DNA of 52,091 bases. Origin: Pseudomonadota bacterium. GTDB lineage: Bacteria > Pseudomonadota > Alphaproteobacteria > Sneathiellales > Sneathiellaceae. The DNA is taken from contig JANSXH010000020.1 in assembly GCA_024743055.1 (NCBI GenBank), positions 1-52,091 of the forward strand, in the 5' to 3' direction. The position numbers and the translations under genes were made by a program. Under the pieces are notes generated by a model, which worked only from the letters and a program-made list of their open reading frames with translations, made no database searches and had not been told where the DNA came from. Shown here piece by piece: positions 19,743 through 28,872 of the stretch; the stretch's first letter is position 1; each line of letters starts with the position of its first letter.

Positions 19743-21602
19743 CTACTTTAGAATTTCGGTCCGCTCGTGATGAGGGCCATGTAATTCTTCCTGCTCTCGG
19801 CGATAGTCGCTCAAAGAACCTTCCATGGTCCGCGTGATGATTTCCTCGAGCGCGCGGGCCGTGTTGATACGGCCCATATAGACATAGTCAGCACCGCTGG
19901 CATACACATCCTTGGCGGTTGAGGGCTCTTCTGAATTCGCGATGACGACAGCCTCCGGGTTCATATTACGCACCGTCTGAACCAGCTTCTTGTTACTGGT
20001 ACCCCGAAGGATATCATCTGGGATGGTAGCGACGATAACCTTTGCTTTGTCTATGCCCGCATGCTGCAGTGTTTCATCGTTGGAAAGGTCGCCATACCGG
20101 ACACTGGCCCCCATTTTGCGAATGGCGGCATGCAATTGGACATTGAAGTCGATGACGAGAATTCGGCTGACAAGTTCCGGCTTATGGACAGCGATTTCAT
20201 GCAACAAGGAAGACGCGACCCGATGAAATCCGAGCAGCACAAGATCAAATTCCTTTTCACCCGAGATCGCCTCGTCGTTGGGTTCCCGAAAACCGATAGC
20301 CTGCAGCACCGGCGCGATTTTCCGATGAATATCATAGGCATATTTATATAGTGTCGGCGTTAGCAAGGCCGTCAGAATAAAGCCGAAAATAACAGCACTG
20401 GCGAACTCATCAGAGATATGACCGTATTGGGACCCAAGATAAGCGATGACCAAGCCAAATTCTGAAAGCTGGGCTAAACGAATGGACGCCACCTGAGCGT
20501 GCCGCTGATCTCCACCGGTAAAATATAGAAGAGGAAAAAAGATCAATTGGCGACTGAGCAAGGCAAAAAAAGCAAGTGCCAGAGCCAGCAGGATGACTTC
20601 TATGCCCGAAATCGGTGGAATGCTCATGCCGAGACCAACAAAGAACAGGGTGATGAAGAAGTCCCGGACAATCCCCACCTTGGCAACAATTTCCCGACTA
20701 TACGCCAGTGTGGCAATCGTCATGCCTGCGATCAGCGCACTCATACCCGTAGCCACCGCCATCACTGATTGCGCACCAAAAATCATGGAGCCGACATAGT
20801 CGAGGCTGCCGCCGATAAAGACAATGGTAAAACACCAGCCGATGGCGCCAACCAGGATCAGCTGCGGCTCTTTCGCCAGCCATTTAAAGACAATCGGCAC
20901 AAGGCTCTTGGCCAGGCAATAGGACACAACCGAAAGGATGACAATGCCGAGACAGGACATCAGTACCGGTATCAGCTCCGGATTGGCGAAAGACGGTTGC
21001 ATGACAATGACGACGATGGCCCAGAAATCCTGAAAGACCAGAATGCCGAGAGCAATCCGCCCGGGCTCCGTATCCAGCTCGTAATTCTCTTGGAACAGCT
21101 TGATTACCAGAAGGGTCGAGGAAGCGGCGATGAAGATCCCGAAATACAGGGCATCATAAGGCCCGTCGAGGCTTGTAAACACGCCTATCCAGGCGAATAT
21201 CTTAACCAGCAGGATTCCGAACACGACGCTGATGGGATATTGCAGAAATCCAGTGACGATGATCATCCGGCCGCTTTTGAGCATACGCCTGAGATCAATC
21301 TCCATGCCAATCATGAACAGCAGAAGGATGAAACCAAGCTCTGAGATAGTTTCGATATTTTCCGGATGGGTGATGAGTTTGAGCCCAATGGGTCCGATCA
21401 GGATACCGCATAACAAAAAGGCAGCAATGCTGGGTATTTTTAGGCGGACAAACACAATTGCCAATATGCTGGCAATGAAAATACTGATGCCGATGTCATA
21501 AACAAGAGGTGGCATCTCCGTTCCGGCTGCGAAAGCGGGCAAAGAATAGAAGGTCGTAGCGACCGCTGTAAAACCCCCAATTACTGCCCTAAAATGCTTC
21601 AT
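19743..21602 (-). CDS. KefB-like monovalent cation:proton antiporter with RCK domain
   Basis: This CPA2-family membrane protein probably exchanges K+ or Na+ for H+. The first 26 residues resemble a cleavable signal peptide (ending LPAFAAG). About twelve membrane helices follow to roughly residue 410, including GFILLLFMIGMEIDLRRML. The cytosolic C-terminus from about 440 is a TrkA-N/RCK-type domain. Its usual GxGxxG loop reads LLGFHRVASSLL, so nucleotide binding may be altered. The order of helices and RCK domain matches KefB/KefC and YbaL, at a typical length (619). There is no neighbouring KefF/KefG-type oxidoreductase, so glutathione gating is not supported. The substrate cannot be fixed from sequence. 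Confidence 0.88.
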   Translation of the reverse strand: MKHFRAVIGGFTAVATTFYSLPAFAAGTEMPPLVYDIGISIFIASILAIVFVRLKIPSIAAFLLCGILIGPIGLKLITHPENIETISELGFILLLFMIGMEIDLRRMLKSGRMIIVTGFLQYPISVVFGILLVKIFAWIGVFTSLDGPYDALYFGIFIAASSTLLVIKLFQENYELDTEPGRIALGILVFQDFWAIVVIVMQPSFANPELIPVLMSCLGIVILSVVSYCLAKSLVPIVFKWLAKEPQLILVGAIGWCFTIVFIGGSLDYVGSMIFGAQSVMAVATGMSALIAGMTIATLAYSREIVAKVGIVRDFFITLFFVGLGMSIPPISGIEVILLALALAFFALLSRQLIFFPLLYFTGGDQRHAQVASIRLAQLSEFGLVIAYLGSQYGHISDEFASAVIFGFILTALLTPTLYKYAYDIHRKIAPVLQAIGFREPNDEAISGEKEFDLVLLGFHRVASSLLHEIAVHKPELVSRILVIDFNVQLHAAIRKMGASVRYGDLSNDETLQHAGIDKAKVIVATIPDDILRGTSNKKLVQTVRNMNPEAVVIANSEEPSTAKDVYASGADYVYMGRINTARALEEIITRTMEGSLSDYRREQEELHGPHHERTEILK

Positions 21603-21702
21603 ACCCGTCCTGTTGCGGTGAAATGGTCTGCCCCGCCGTGATATAGGGCTCTCTTACCCTTGTTTATCACGGCATGAAGGAAAATATATGTCTAATTCCC
21701 CT

Positions 21703-21714
21703 GCAGGCAAAAAA

Positions 21715-21716
<2 letters not shown>
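21703..21716 (-). terminator. T-run terminator of rnpB
   Basis: Read on the minus strand, the last helix of RNase P RNA is followed within two bases by a run of seven T (A run at 21709-21715 on the plus strand). This is the expected transcription stop of the RNA gene, using P1 or a 3' hairpin as the stem. Confidence 0.6.
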
Positions 21717-22092
<376 letters not shown>

Positions 22093-22115
22093 TTTTACCT
22101 AAGGGGCGGAAGAGT

Positions 22116-22868
22116 TCAAGTCAAGCGGCGAACATGGTCACGGATATCATATATGGCCTGCTGTGTTTCCCGATCTGCCCGACCATCAATCCGCTGGGGC
22201 CACCAATGACGCTGAAACGCAGTAATCACGGAAGAGGTGCGACTATCATAAACACCGTCGGCCTCGATCTCGTAGCCAATCTCACCAAGAGCTTCTTGCA
22301 GTTTGATCAACTGAGCTTCTCCAGGCGCCGAGACGCCTGAGCCCCCTGCCCCGTCCCCCGGCGCGTCAAACCAAAGTCCAACGCCATTTTCAGCGAGTCG
22401 TTGCCAATCAAACAGCTCCCCCGGGTCCTGTTTTCTCGAAGGCGCCACATCGGAATGGCCGACCACATTCCAAGGATTAATGGCATGTGTCTCGGCGATG
22501 TGTTTACTTAGCGCCACCACCGCTTTCATCTGGTTTTCCGGAAAGGGCCGATAGCCAAATTCATGGCCAGGATTGACGATTTCAACACCTACAGAACGGG
22601 CATTGATATTTGTATGGCCGCGCCAAAAGGCCACGCCTGCATGCCAGGCTCGCTTGTTTTCTGCCACGAGGCTGAAAACCGTACCATCTTCTTCTATGAG
22701 ATAATGAGCGCTCACCTTGGAGGCCGTTTCCGTCAGTCGATCCAGGGCTGAAGCACCGGTTGTCATCCCCGTATAATGCAGAACCAGCATATCAATCGGT
22801 ACATTTTCATCCCTCTCATCGAAATTTGGCGACGGATGGGAAACAATTGTCTTACCGGCTATCTGCAC
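22116..22868 (-). CDS. N-acetylmuramoyl-L-alanine amidase (AmiD-like, amidase_2 plus PG-binding domain)
   Basis: The enzyme cleaves the bond between MurNAc and L-Ala in peptidoglycan or anhydro-muropeptides. The amidase_2 domain covers about residues 20-170: MLVLHYTGM supplies the first zinc His, SAHYLIEEDGTV and RAWHAGVAFWRG follow, and VVGHSDVAPSRKQDPG supplies the last metal and catalytic residues. A C-terminal PG_binding_1-type domain ends the protein. No signal peptide or lipobox is seen, so it may act in the cytoplasm like AmpD. The GTG at 22868 is the preferred start (AGAGG 9 nt upstream, 17-bp overlap with eamA); TTG at 22874 is possible. Confidence 0.9.
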   Translation of the reverse strand: MQIAGKTIVSHPSPNFDERDENVPIDMLVLHYTGMTTGASALDRLTETASKVSAHYLIEEDGTVFSLVAENKRAWHAGVAFWRGHTNINARSVGVEIVNPGHEFGYRPFPENQMKAVVALSKHIAETHAINPWNVVGHSDVAPSRKQDPGELFDWQRLAENGVGLWFDAPGDGAGGSGVSAPGEAQLIKLQEALGEIGYEIEADGVYDSRTSSVITAFQRHWWPQRIDGRADRETQQAIYDIRDHVRRLT

Positions 22869-23733
22869 TTTCAACGACCTCTTTTTTACGGGATCGGAAG
22901 GTAATGAAGGCCACTCCACCCATGACCATGGCCCCGCCAATCATTAGCTCAACTGTCATTATGTCGCCCCAGAACAGGATGCCAAGAATAATCGCAAAAA
23001 CTGGCACCAACAGATAGTAAGGAGCGATTGTGCTGACCGGATAATGCTTGATCAGGTAATTGGCAAGACCGTGACCGATAACGGTCGCCCCAATGGCAGA
23101 AAAGCCGACCGCCAACCATTCTTCCCAACTTGCCGACATCACGGCCGCTGTGTGGCCGTCTTCGAAAATAAAAGACAATCCGAAGATAGGAATTGTGCCG
23201 ATAGCCGCAGTCCAGAAAGTGAGATTGAGCGGCCCGATACCGGGCATGGTCCTGACAATGACCAGATTTACGGACAGGAAAAAAGAGGCCAGGGTGACCA
23301 GGATAGGCGAAAGGGGGCTATTGAAAATCACCGGATCGAAACCGATGACCATTACACCGCAAAAGGCCATGAAGATTGCCGTCCAGCGCCGCCAGCCGAT
23401 TTGCTCTTTCAGAAACAGGACAGCCATAATAGCTGAAAACGGGACAAAAGTCTGATTGACAATGGCGACGGGAGAAATATCCGCGGCAATAGCAAGACCC
23501 CAGAACATCAAGGAATAATGTAAGACCCCCATCAGGATGCCAACCCAAATAAGTTTGATCCAATATCCATGAGGCAAGGTGACAAACGGCGCCAACACCA
23601 GGATCACCATGGAGAATCTCAACGCGGTGAAGAACAGCGGCGGGAACACCTCCATACCGATCTTCGCCGAGAGGAAATTAGAAGCCCAGAGGAAATTGAC
23701 CAGCAGTATGATCGCCAGATCTTTAGGTTTCAC
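22852..23733 (-). CDS. EamA-family (DMT) transporter
   Basis: A 293-residue inner-membrane protein with ten predicted helices arranged as two EamA repeats (about residues 5-135 and 145-280). The first begins LAIILLVNFLWASNFLSAK and the second repeat ends in VFAIILGILFWGDIMTVEL. This is the fold of drug/metabolite exporters such as EamA and RhaT. The substrate is not predictable; amino-acid or metabolite export is the usual role. It starts with GTG 14 bp after the djlA-like gene and overlaps the amidase, so the three genes form an operon. Confidence 0.9.
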   Translation of the reverse strand: MKPKDLAIILLVNFLWASNFLSAKIGMEVFPPLFFTALRFSMVILVLAPFVTLPHGYWIKLIWVGILMGVLHYSLMFWGLAIAADISPVAIVNQTFVPFSAIMAVLFLKEQIGWRRWTAIFMAFCGVMVIGFDPVIFNSPLSPILVTLASFFLSVNLVIVRTMPGIGPLNLTFWTAAIGTIPIFGLSFIFEDGHTAAVMSASWEEWLAVGFSAIGATVIGHGLANYLIKHYPVSTIAPYYLLVPVFAIILGILFWGDIMTVELMIGGAMVMGGVAFITFRSRKKEVVESADSR

Positions 23734-23747
23734 AGAATGTTCCGATC

Positions 23748-24488
23748 CTAGAGGCCGCGGCTTTTGGCTATTTGATCATAGGCCGCATTGATCTTGGCGA
23801 GCTTGTCATTGGCCACATCGACAAATTCCTGAGGCAGGCCCTCCGCCATCACCTTGTCGGGATGGTTCTCCCGGATCAGGCGGCGATGTTCCTTCTTTAG
23901 ATCCGCATCAGATATATCTGGATCGACGCCCAGGATCTGATAGGGATCCCCCTCCCCATCCTTGACATGGTAGCTGCGTATGCGGGCATAGGCGACTTCG
24001 TCAAAGCCAAAGATGGACGCGACGTTCTGAAGGTAGATATCTTCATCCGGATGCAGGACACTGTCCGCCATGGCAATGGAAAACAAGCCGTGCAGCAAAT
24101 CCTCCATCATTTGCGGCGTATCGCGGAACATGCGCTCGACCTGTGCTGCATATTCCTCATAACCGGCAGTATCCTGGCGGGCCATATCGAAGACACGACC
24201 GACGTTCTTTTCTTCATCAGGGGGAATCCGGAATACCCGCTTGAAGGTATCAACCTCCTCTCGAGTAACGACCCCGTCCGCCTTGGCCATCTTGGCACCA
24301 AGGGCAATCACGGCAATGGTGAAGGCAACCTGCTTCACATGATGAAGTCCACCCTCCTTGCCATCTTCGTCGCTAGCCTCACGATATTTATCGACAGCAT
24401 GACCGGCCAAGCCACCAACCAGAGCCCCTAAGGGTCCCCCAACCAGCAAACCGGCAGCGCCACCAAGAATTTTACCCCAGATGCCCAT
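23748..24488 (-). CDS. DjlA-like co-chaperone (TerB plus J domain)
   Basis: The 246-residue protein has a glycine-rich hydrophobic N-terminus (GAAGLLVGGPLGALVGGLAG, residues about 10-29) that may insert in the membrane. A TerB-like helical domain spans about 50-170. A C-terminal J domain has DPYQILGV and the HPD motif in ENHPDKV that stimulates DnaK ATPase. This is the DjlA architecture, though DjlA of E. coli has a clearer N-terminal helix. It is the first gene of an operon with the EamA transporter and amidase. Confidence 0.9.
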   Translation of the reverse strand: MGIWGKILGGAAGLLVGGPLGALVGGLAGHAVDKYREASDEDGKEGGLHHVKQVAFTIAVIALGAKMAKADGVVTREEVDTFKRVFRIPPDEEKNVGRVFDMARQDTAGYEEYAAQVERMFRDTPQMMEDLLHGLFSIAMADSVLHPDEDIYLQNVASIFGFDEVAYARIRSYHVKDGEGDPYQILGVDPDISDADLKKEHRRLIRENHPDKVMAEGLPQEFVDVANDKLAKINAAYDQIAKSRGL

Positions 24489-24717
24489 GTTCTAAATATT
24501 TCGCTTAAGATTTCGAGACACCCTTACAGTAACAGGCAGATTTGAAAACCACCAGCTTTGTCGGATACCCGGCGTTTTTCTTCACCCACTCCACAAAGCA
24601 TACACAAGAGATTTTGTCCTTTTTTAGATATTTTTTGACTTTATTGCGAAAGACAGCCGCAAACATAGGGCCTAGGCTGAAGCTATTCTATAAATCAGAC
24701 AAGATGAGTACGCCTGC

Positions 24718-25926
24718 ATGTCAAAGAGTAAATGGCAACAGCCTGAATATATGCTGATGATTGTCGCGGCCGCATGGTCGGCGTCTTTTGCCGTCTGGAT
24801 GGCGCTGCTCAACAACTTCGTGATTGATGTTGCTCAATTTACCGGCCGGGAAATTGGCATCCTCCAGTCCTTACGGGAAGTCCCAGGCTTCCTGACCTTT
24901 ACGGTCATCTTCATTCTGCTGATCATCGCAGAACAGCGGCTCATGATGATTTCATTGCTGGTGTTTGGCATTGGTGTCTCAATTACCGGCATCTTCCCAT
25001 CAGAATATGGTCTCTATTTCACCACCGTCCTGATGTCGATTGGCTTTCACTATGGGGAGGCCCTGAAGGATTCCCTGACCATGCAACTTGTTTCGAAGGA
25101 GCGTACACCCATTGCCTTCGGTCGTCAGATTTCAGCCCAGGCCTTTGCGGCTCTTGGCGCCTATGGTTTGATATTTCTGGGAACAAAGCTGCTCGGCATC
25201 GATTATGCTGCCATCTATGCACTCGGCGGCGGCGTAACCATCTTCGTTACCTTGGTTGCCTGGATGTATTATCCGCAGTTCAAGGCCACCGTGCCGCAGT
25301 CAAAAAAGATCATCCTACGCAAACGCTATTGGCTATTTTATGCGCTAACTTTCCTGGCCGGAGCCCGCCGCCAGATCTTTGTCGTCTTTGCCGGCTTCAT
25401 GATGGTCGAGAAATTTGGCTATGATGTCGCCACTATTACCCTGCTCTATCTGGTCAATCATGCCTTCAATATTTTCATCGCCCCGAAAATAGGACGGCTT
25501 GTTGCCCATTGGGGAGAGCGTAAAGCGCTTGTCTTTGAATATAGCGGCCTGGTGCTGATTTTCGTTTCCTACGCCTTTGTCGAGAACGCAACACTGGCCG
25601 CAGGTCTCTACATCCTTGATCATCTGTTTTTTGCCTTCGCCATTGGCATTAAGAGCTATTTCCAGAAAATTGCCGATCCAAAGGATATTGCAGCGACTGC
25701 TGGCGTCAGCTTTACCATCAACCATATTGCTGCCGTCTTTATCCCGGTTCTGTTTGGCTTTTTATGGTTGATCTCTCCGGCCAGTGTCTTTCTCGCCGGG
25801 GCCGGTCTTGCCCTAATGTCCCTGGTTGCGTCTTTAAACATTCCTCGCAATCCAGAAGAAGGAAACGAGATCCTTATCGGGCCGCGGTTTGACAATGCTG
25901 GAAATGGGGTGAAAGTCGGAACCTGA
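24718..25926 (+). CDS. MFS transporter
   Basis: The 402-residue protein has about twelve hydrophobic segments in two groups, split by a basic loop near residue 200 (QSKKIILRKRYWLFYALTF). This is the major facilitator fold. Recognisable features are the QSLREVPGFLTF segment after helix 1 and the loop GRLVAHWGERKALVFEY, which resembles the MFS motif between helices 2 and 3 of each half. The substrate is unknown. It stands alone on the plus strand, divergent from the djlA-like gene and convergent with ccoS (5-bp gap). The start ATG at 24718 has a weak ribosome site. Confidence 0.85.
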   Translation: MSKSKWQQPEYMLMIVAAAWSASFAVWMALLNNFVIDVAQFTGREIGILQSLREVPGFLTFTVIFILLIIAEQRLMMISLLVFGIGVSITGIFPSEYGLYFTTVLMSIGFHYGEALKDSLTMQLVSKERTPIAFGRQISAQAFAALGAYGLIFLGTKLLGIDYAAIYALGGGVTIFVTLVAWMYYPQFKATVPQSKKIILRKRYWLFYALTFLAGARRQIFVVFAGFMMVEKFGYDVATITLLYLVNHAFNIFIAPKIGRLVAHWGERKALVFEYSGLVLIFVSYAFVENATLAAGLYILDHLFFAFAIGIKSYFQKIADPKDIAATAGVSFTINHIAAVFIPVLFGFLWLISPASVFLAGAGLALMSLVASLNIPRNPEEGNEILIGPRFDNAGNGVKVGT

Positions 25927-25931
25927 TTTTT

Positions 25932-26081
25932 TTAAGGATCTTCCTCATCATCAATTAGTATCCGGTTTGCCGCTCCATCCAGATCTTCATATTGACCGGA
26001 TCTCAAGCTCCAAAGAAACGCCACGAGACCGAGGGCTCCCAAGAAAAGAGCGGCGGGGATCAGGTAAATCAAGACATTCAT
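25932..26081 (-). CDS. ccoS: Cytochrome cbb3 oxidase maturation protein CcoS
   Basis: A 49-residue protein with one N-terminal membrane helix (MNVLIYLIPAALFLGALGLV), the word FLWSLRSGQYEDLDGAANRI and an acidic tail LIDDEEDP. The FxWxxxxGQxxDxxxxxxR(I/M)L pattern is diagnostic for CcoS/FixS, which is needed to insert haem and copper into CcoN. It overlaps the ccoI stop by ATGA, the normal last position of the ccoGHIS operon. Confidence 0.96.
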   Translation of the reverse strand: MNVLIYLIPAALFLGALGLVAFLWSLRSGQYEDLDGAANRILIDDEEDP

Positions 26082-28402
26082 ATCCGATCCTCCCGACCAG
26101 CTCTTTTAAGGCGCATGGAATTAAGGCAGACGATCAGCGAAGAGGCGGACATGGCAATGGCCGCGAACAAGGGCGTGACCATACCAGCCACCGCCATGGG
26201 CACCGCAATAGCATTATAGGTAAAGGCCAAGGAGAAATTCTGCAGCACGAGACGCCGTGACTTGCGGGCGACCGCGATAGATTCCGTCACGGCTTCCAGA
26301 TCCCTGCCCTGGAAAATGAAATCTGCTGCCGTCTGGCTGACATCCGCGGCGCTCGCCGGGGAAATGGACACATAGGCTGCCGACAGGGCCGGCGCATCAT
26401 TGAGGCCGTCGCCGACCATCACCACCTTCTGACCTGTTTCGGCCATGGCCTTGAGCCGCGCCACCTTATCCTCAGGCCGTTGCTGTGCCAACCAGTTATC
26501 GATCCCGAGATCTGCTGCGATATTCTCCACCACAGAGCGGCGATCACCTGAGAGGAGTTCAACTTTGAAACCCTGTTTCTTCAAATTGGAAATCATCTTT
26601 TCAGCACCCGGGCGTAGATGATCCCTGAACTGAAAATGCACTGGCGCTGATCCCGCACGGGCCAGCCATAGCTCAGGTCCGACGAAGCCGTCATCAGACT
26701 GTATATCTTCTGAAAGACCGCACCAATCCCGATTTCCAAGTTTGACGTCAACCCCGTCGACAATGGCTTGCAGACCACATCCCGGAATTTCGGCAACTTC
26801 CAATTCTTCACCAGCCAACGGTCCTGCGCGGGTAACTGCCATAGCAAGTGGATGGCGGCTCTGTCGGGTCATTCGGCTGGCCAGAGCCAGATCGTCTTCG
26901 ATGATTTGGTTCCGGTTCAGGAGATCCAAACGCCCTTCGGTGAGGGTGCCAGTTTTGTCAAAGACGACGGTATCGATCTGGGCAAGACGCTCAAGCCCGT
27001 CCGCAGCTTTCACCAGGATCCCCTTGCCGAGTAGCCGGCCGCTGGCAACAACCTGTACTACCGGCACCGCAAGACCAAGAGCGCAAGGACAGGTGATGAT
27101 CAGAACGGCCACCGCCTGGATCAGCGCCACCTGCCAGTCGGTGCCAAAAACCCACCAACCCGCAAAGGTTACTGCCGCGAGGATATGGACTACCGGCGCA
27201 TAATAATGGGCAATGCGATCGGCCAGCCGGACATATTTGGCCCGCCCCTGCTCAGCTGCTTCCATCAGTCTGACGATATCGCCCAGCAGAGTATCATCGC
27301 CGGTCTTGGTTGTTGTGATTTCCAGCGGAGCGCTCAGGTTCAGGGTCCCCGCGAAAACGGGCTCTCCGATCTTGGCAATCGCCGGCAGGCTCTCACCGGT
27401 GACCAAACTGACGTCAATATCGGAGCGACCTGAGGATACAACACCATCTACCGGCAGACGGTCGCCCACCGCCACTTGCACCCTAGTGCCCGGCAGAACT
27501 GCTTCCACAGGCACAGTGCGCCGCTCACCATTGTCATCAATAATCGTCGCCGCGACAGATTTCAAAAGAAGTAATCTCTCAGCCGCTGAGCGCGCCTTGC
27601 TCCTGGCCGCTTTATCCAGATAGCGACCGATCAGCAGGAAGAACAGTAATGTCACCGAAGCATCAAAATAAGCGTGCTCCCCACTCTGTATGGTTTCGGA
27701 CAAGCTAAGGCCAGCCGCTAGCACGACCGCCAGGGAAATCGGCACATCCATATTGAGATGACCAGCTTTCAAAGCGCCCATGGCGGATTTGAAAAAGGGC
27801 TGCCCCGCATAGGCAACAGCCGGCAGCGCGATCATCGCCGAAATCCAATGGAGGAAGTCCCGGGTGGCCGGCCCCATATCTTCAGAAAAAAGACCCGCCC
27901 AGACGGAGACAGACAGCAACATGACATTAGCCGCTGCAAAACCGGCAACAGCGAGGGCTCGCAAAAGCTTGCGATCTTCCTCTGCCGACGCGCTTTGCAT
28001 CATTTCCGGATTATAGGGTGTCAACGGATAGCCGAGAGCAATCACAGGCTTCAATAGATCAGCTGCCGCCTCAAGATCCTCCTGCCAGCGAACAAACAAA
28101 CGCCGAGTAGAAAAATTCACCCTCGCTTCTTCGACCGCAGGATTTGAAGAAAGTGCCCCTTCAATATTTTTTATGCAGTTGGCGCAATGCATATTCTCGA
28201 CCAGAAGATACAGCATGGCATTGCCCTGCTCGTCTTTCTGAACAAAAGCTGTTGGATCGGCGTCAAGAAAGCTGTGATAATCTGCCTGCAGGCCAGAGGC
28301 AGCGGCAAGAGCCATTGCTCCGCCTGCACAACAGTCACCTCCCAGATCATGCAAATTGCGACCTGACATTGCGTCCGGTTTATCGAGGGCTATTCCACCC
28401 AT
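26078..28402 (-). CDS. ccoI: Copper-exporting P-type ATPase CcoI (FixI)
   Basis: CcoI is a P1B-type ATPase that moves copper across the inner membrane for assembly of the CcoN binuclear centre. The 774 residues include an N-terminal Cys-rich segment (GGDCCAGG, about 21-28) and a heavy-metal-associated domain with MHCANC at 71-76. The membrane metal site is CPCALGLAVP, the phosphorylation site is DKTGTLTEG, and MVGDGLNDAPAL closes the hinge. The catalytic motifs are intact. The start overlaps ccoH by 13 bp and the end overlaps ccoS by ATGA. The context favours the assembly-linked FixI type over a general CopA detoxification pump. Confidence 0.96.
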   Translation of the reverse strand: MGGIALDKPDAMSGRNLHDLGGDCCAGGAMALAAASGLQADYHSFLDADPTAFVQKDEQGNAMLYLLVENMHCANCIKNIEGALSSNPAVEEARVNFSTRRLFVRWQEDLEAAADLLKPVIALGYPLTPYNPEMMQSASAEEDRKLLRALAVAGFAAANVMLLSVSVWAGLFSEDMGPATRDFLHWISAMIALPAVAYAGQPFFKSAMGALKAGHLNMDVPISLAVVLAAGLSLSETIQSGEHAYFDASVTLLFFLLIGRYLDKAARSKARSAAERLLLLKSVAATIIDDNGERRTVPVEAVLPGTRVQVAVGDRLPVDGVVSSGRSDIDVSLVTGESLPAIAKIGEPVFAGTLNLSAPLEITTTKTGDDTLLGDIVRLMEAAEQGRAKYVRLADRIAHYYAPVVHILAAVTFAGWWVFGTDWQVALIQAVAVLIITCPCALGLAVPVVQVVASGRLLGKGILVKAADGLERLAQIDTVVFDKTGTLTEGRLDLLNRNQIIEDDLALASRMTRQSRHPLAMAVTRAGPLAGEELEVAEIPGCGLQAIVDGVDVKLGNRDWCGLSEDIQSDDGFVGPELWLARAGSAPVHFQFRDHLRPGAEKMISNLKKQGFKVELLSGDRRSVVENIAADLGIDNWLAQQRPEDKVARLKAMAETGQKVVMVGDGLNDAPALSAAYVSISPASAADVSQTAADFIFQGRDLEAVTESIAVARKSRRLVLQNFSLAFTYNAIAVPMAVAGMVTPLFAAIAMSASSLIVCLNSMRLKRAGREDRI

Positions 28403-28872
28403 ATTCTTTTTTCCAGCCTGTAAGGATCCTCAAATCCACCGCCTTCGAGTTGGATAACGATATCCCACTGCCCTTTGTCCGCAAAATCAAGTTCGGCAAT
28501 ATAGCTCTGTCCCAGTTCAAGAAATTCAACCGGGCTATCGGCAACATCTATGACAGGCCGCTTAAGATGGCCATTGACGGTGAGACCGGCGATGCGGTTT
28601 CCCTCTGCATCGTCTAACACTAGCGTGACCTTTCCAGCCCCCTCCCCGGTCTGAACAAACTCAAGGGAGTGCTGCCAATTGCGTTCTTCCTGTCGTTGTT
28701 TTTGCGCCAGTTCCTGATTGTAATCGAGGCCTCGGCGATAGGCATCATCGACACTAACACCCGAAAAGCTGTCCAGCGCAAAATACACAAACACTCCATT
28801 CACAGCGAACATCACCCCAAAGAAGCCTGCCAGAATAAAAGCAACATGTTTTCCAGTTAGTTTGCGGGTCAT
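28390..28872 (-). CDS. ccoH: cbb3 oxidase assembly protein CcoH (FixH)
   Basis: CcoH is a small membrane-anchored protein that binds CcoN during cbb3 assembly. The 160-residue product has one N-terminal helix (VAFILAGFFGVMFAVNGVFVYFAL). A FixH-like periplasmic domain follows, starting SGVSVDDAYRRGLDYNQELAQ and ending ADKGQWDIVIQLEG. The YxxGLxYN pattern is typical. It joins ccoG by ATGA and overlaps ccoI by 13 bp. Confidence 0.94.
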   Translation of the reverse strand: MTRKLTGKHVAFILAGFFGVMFAVNGVFVYFALDSFSGVSVDDAYRRGLDYNQELAQKQRQEERNWQHSLEFVQTGEGAGKVTLVLDDAEGNRIAGLTVNGHLKRPVIDVADSPVEFLELGQSYIAELDFADKGQWDIVIQLEGGGFEDPYRLEKRIWVE

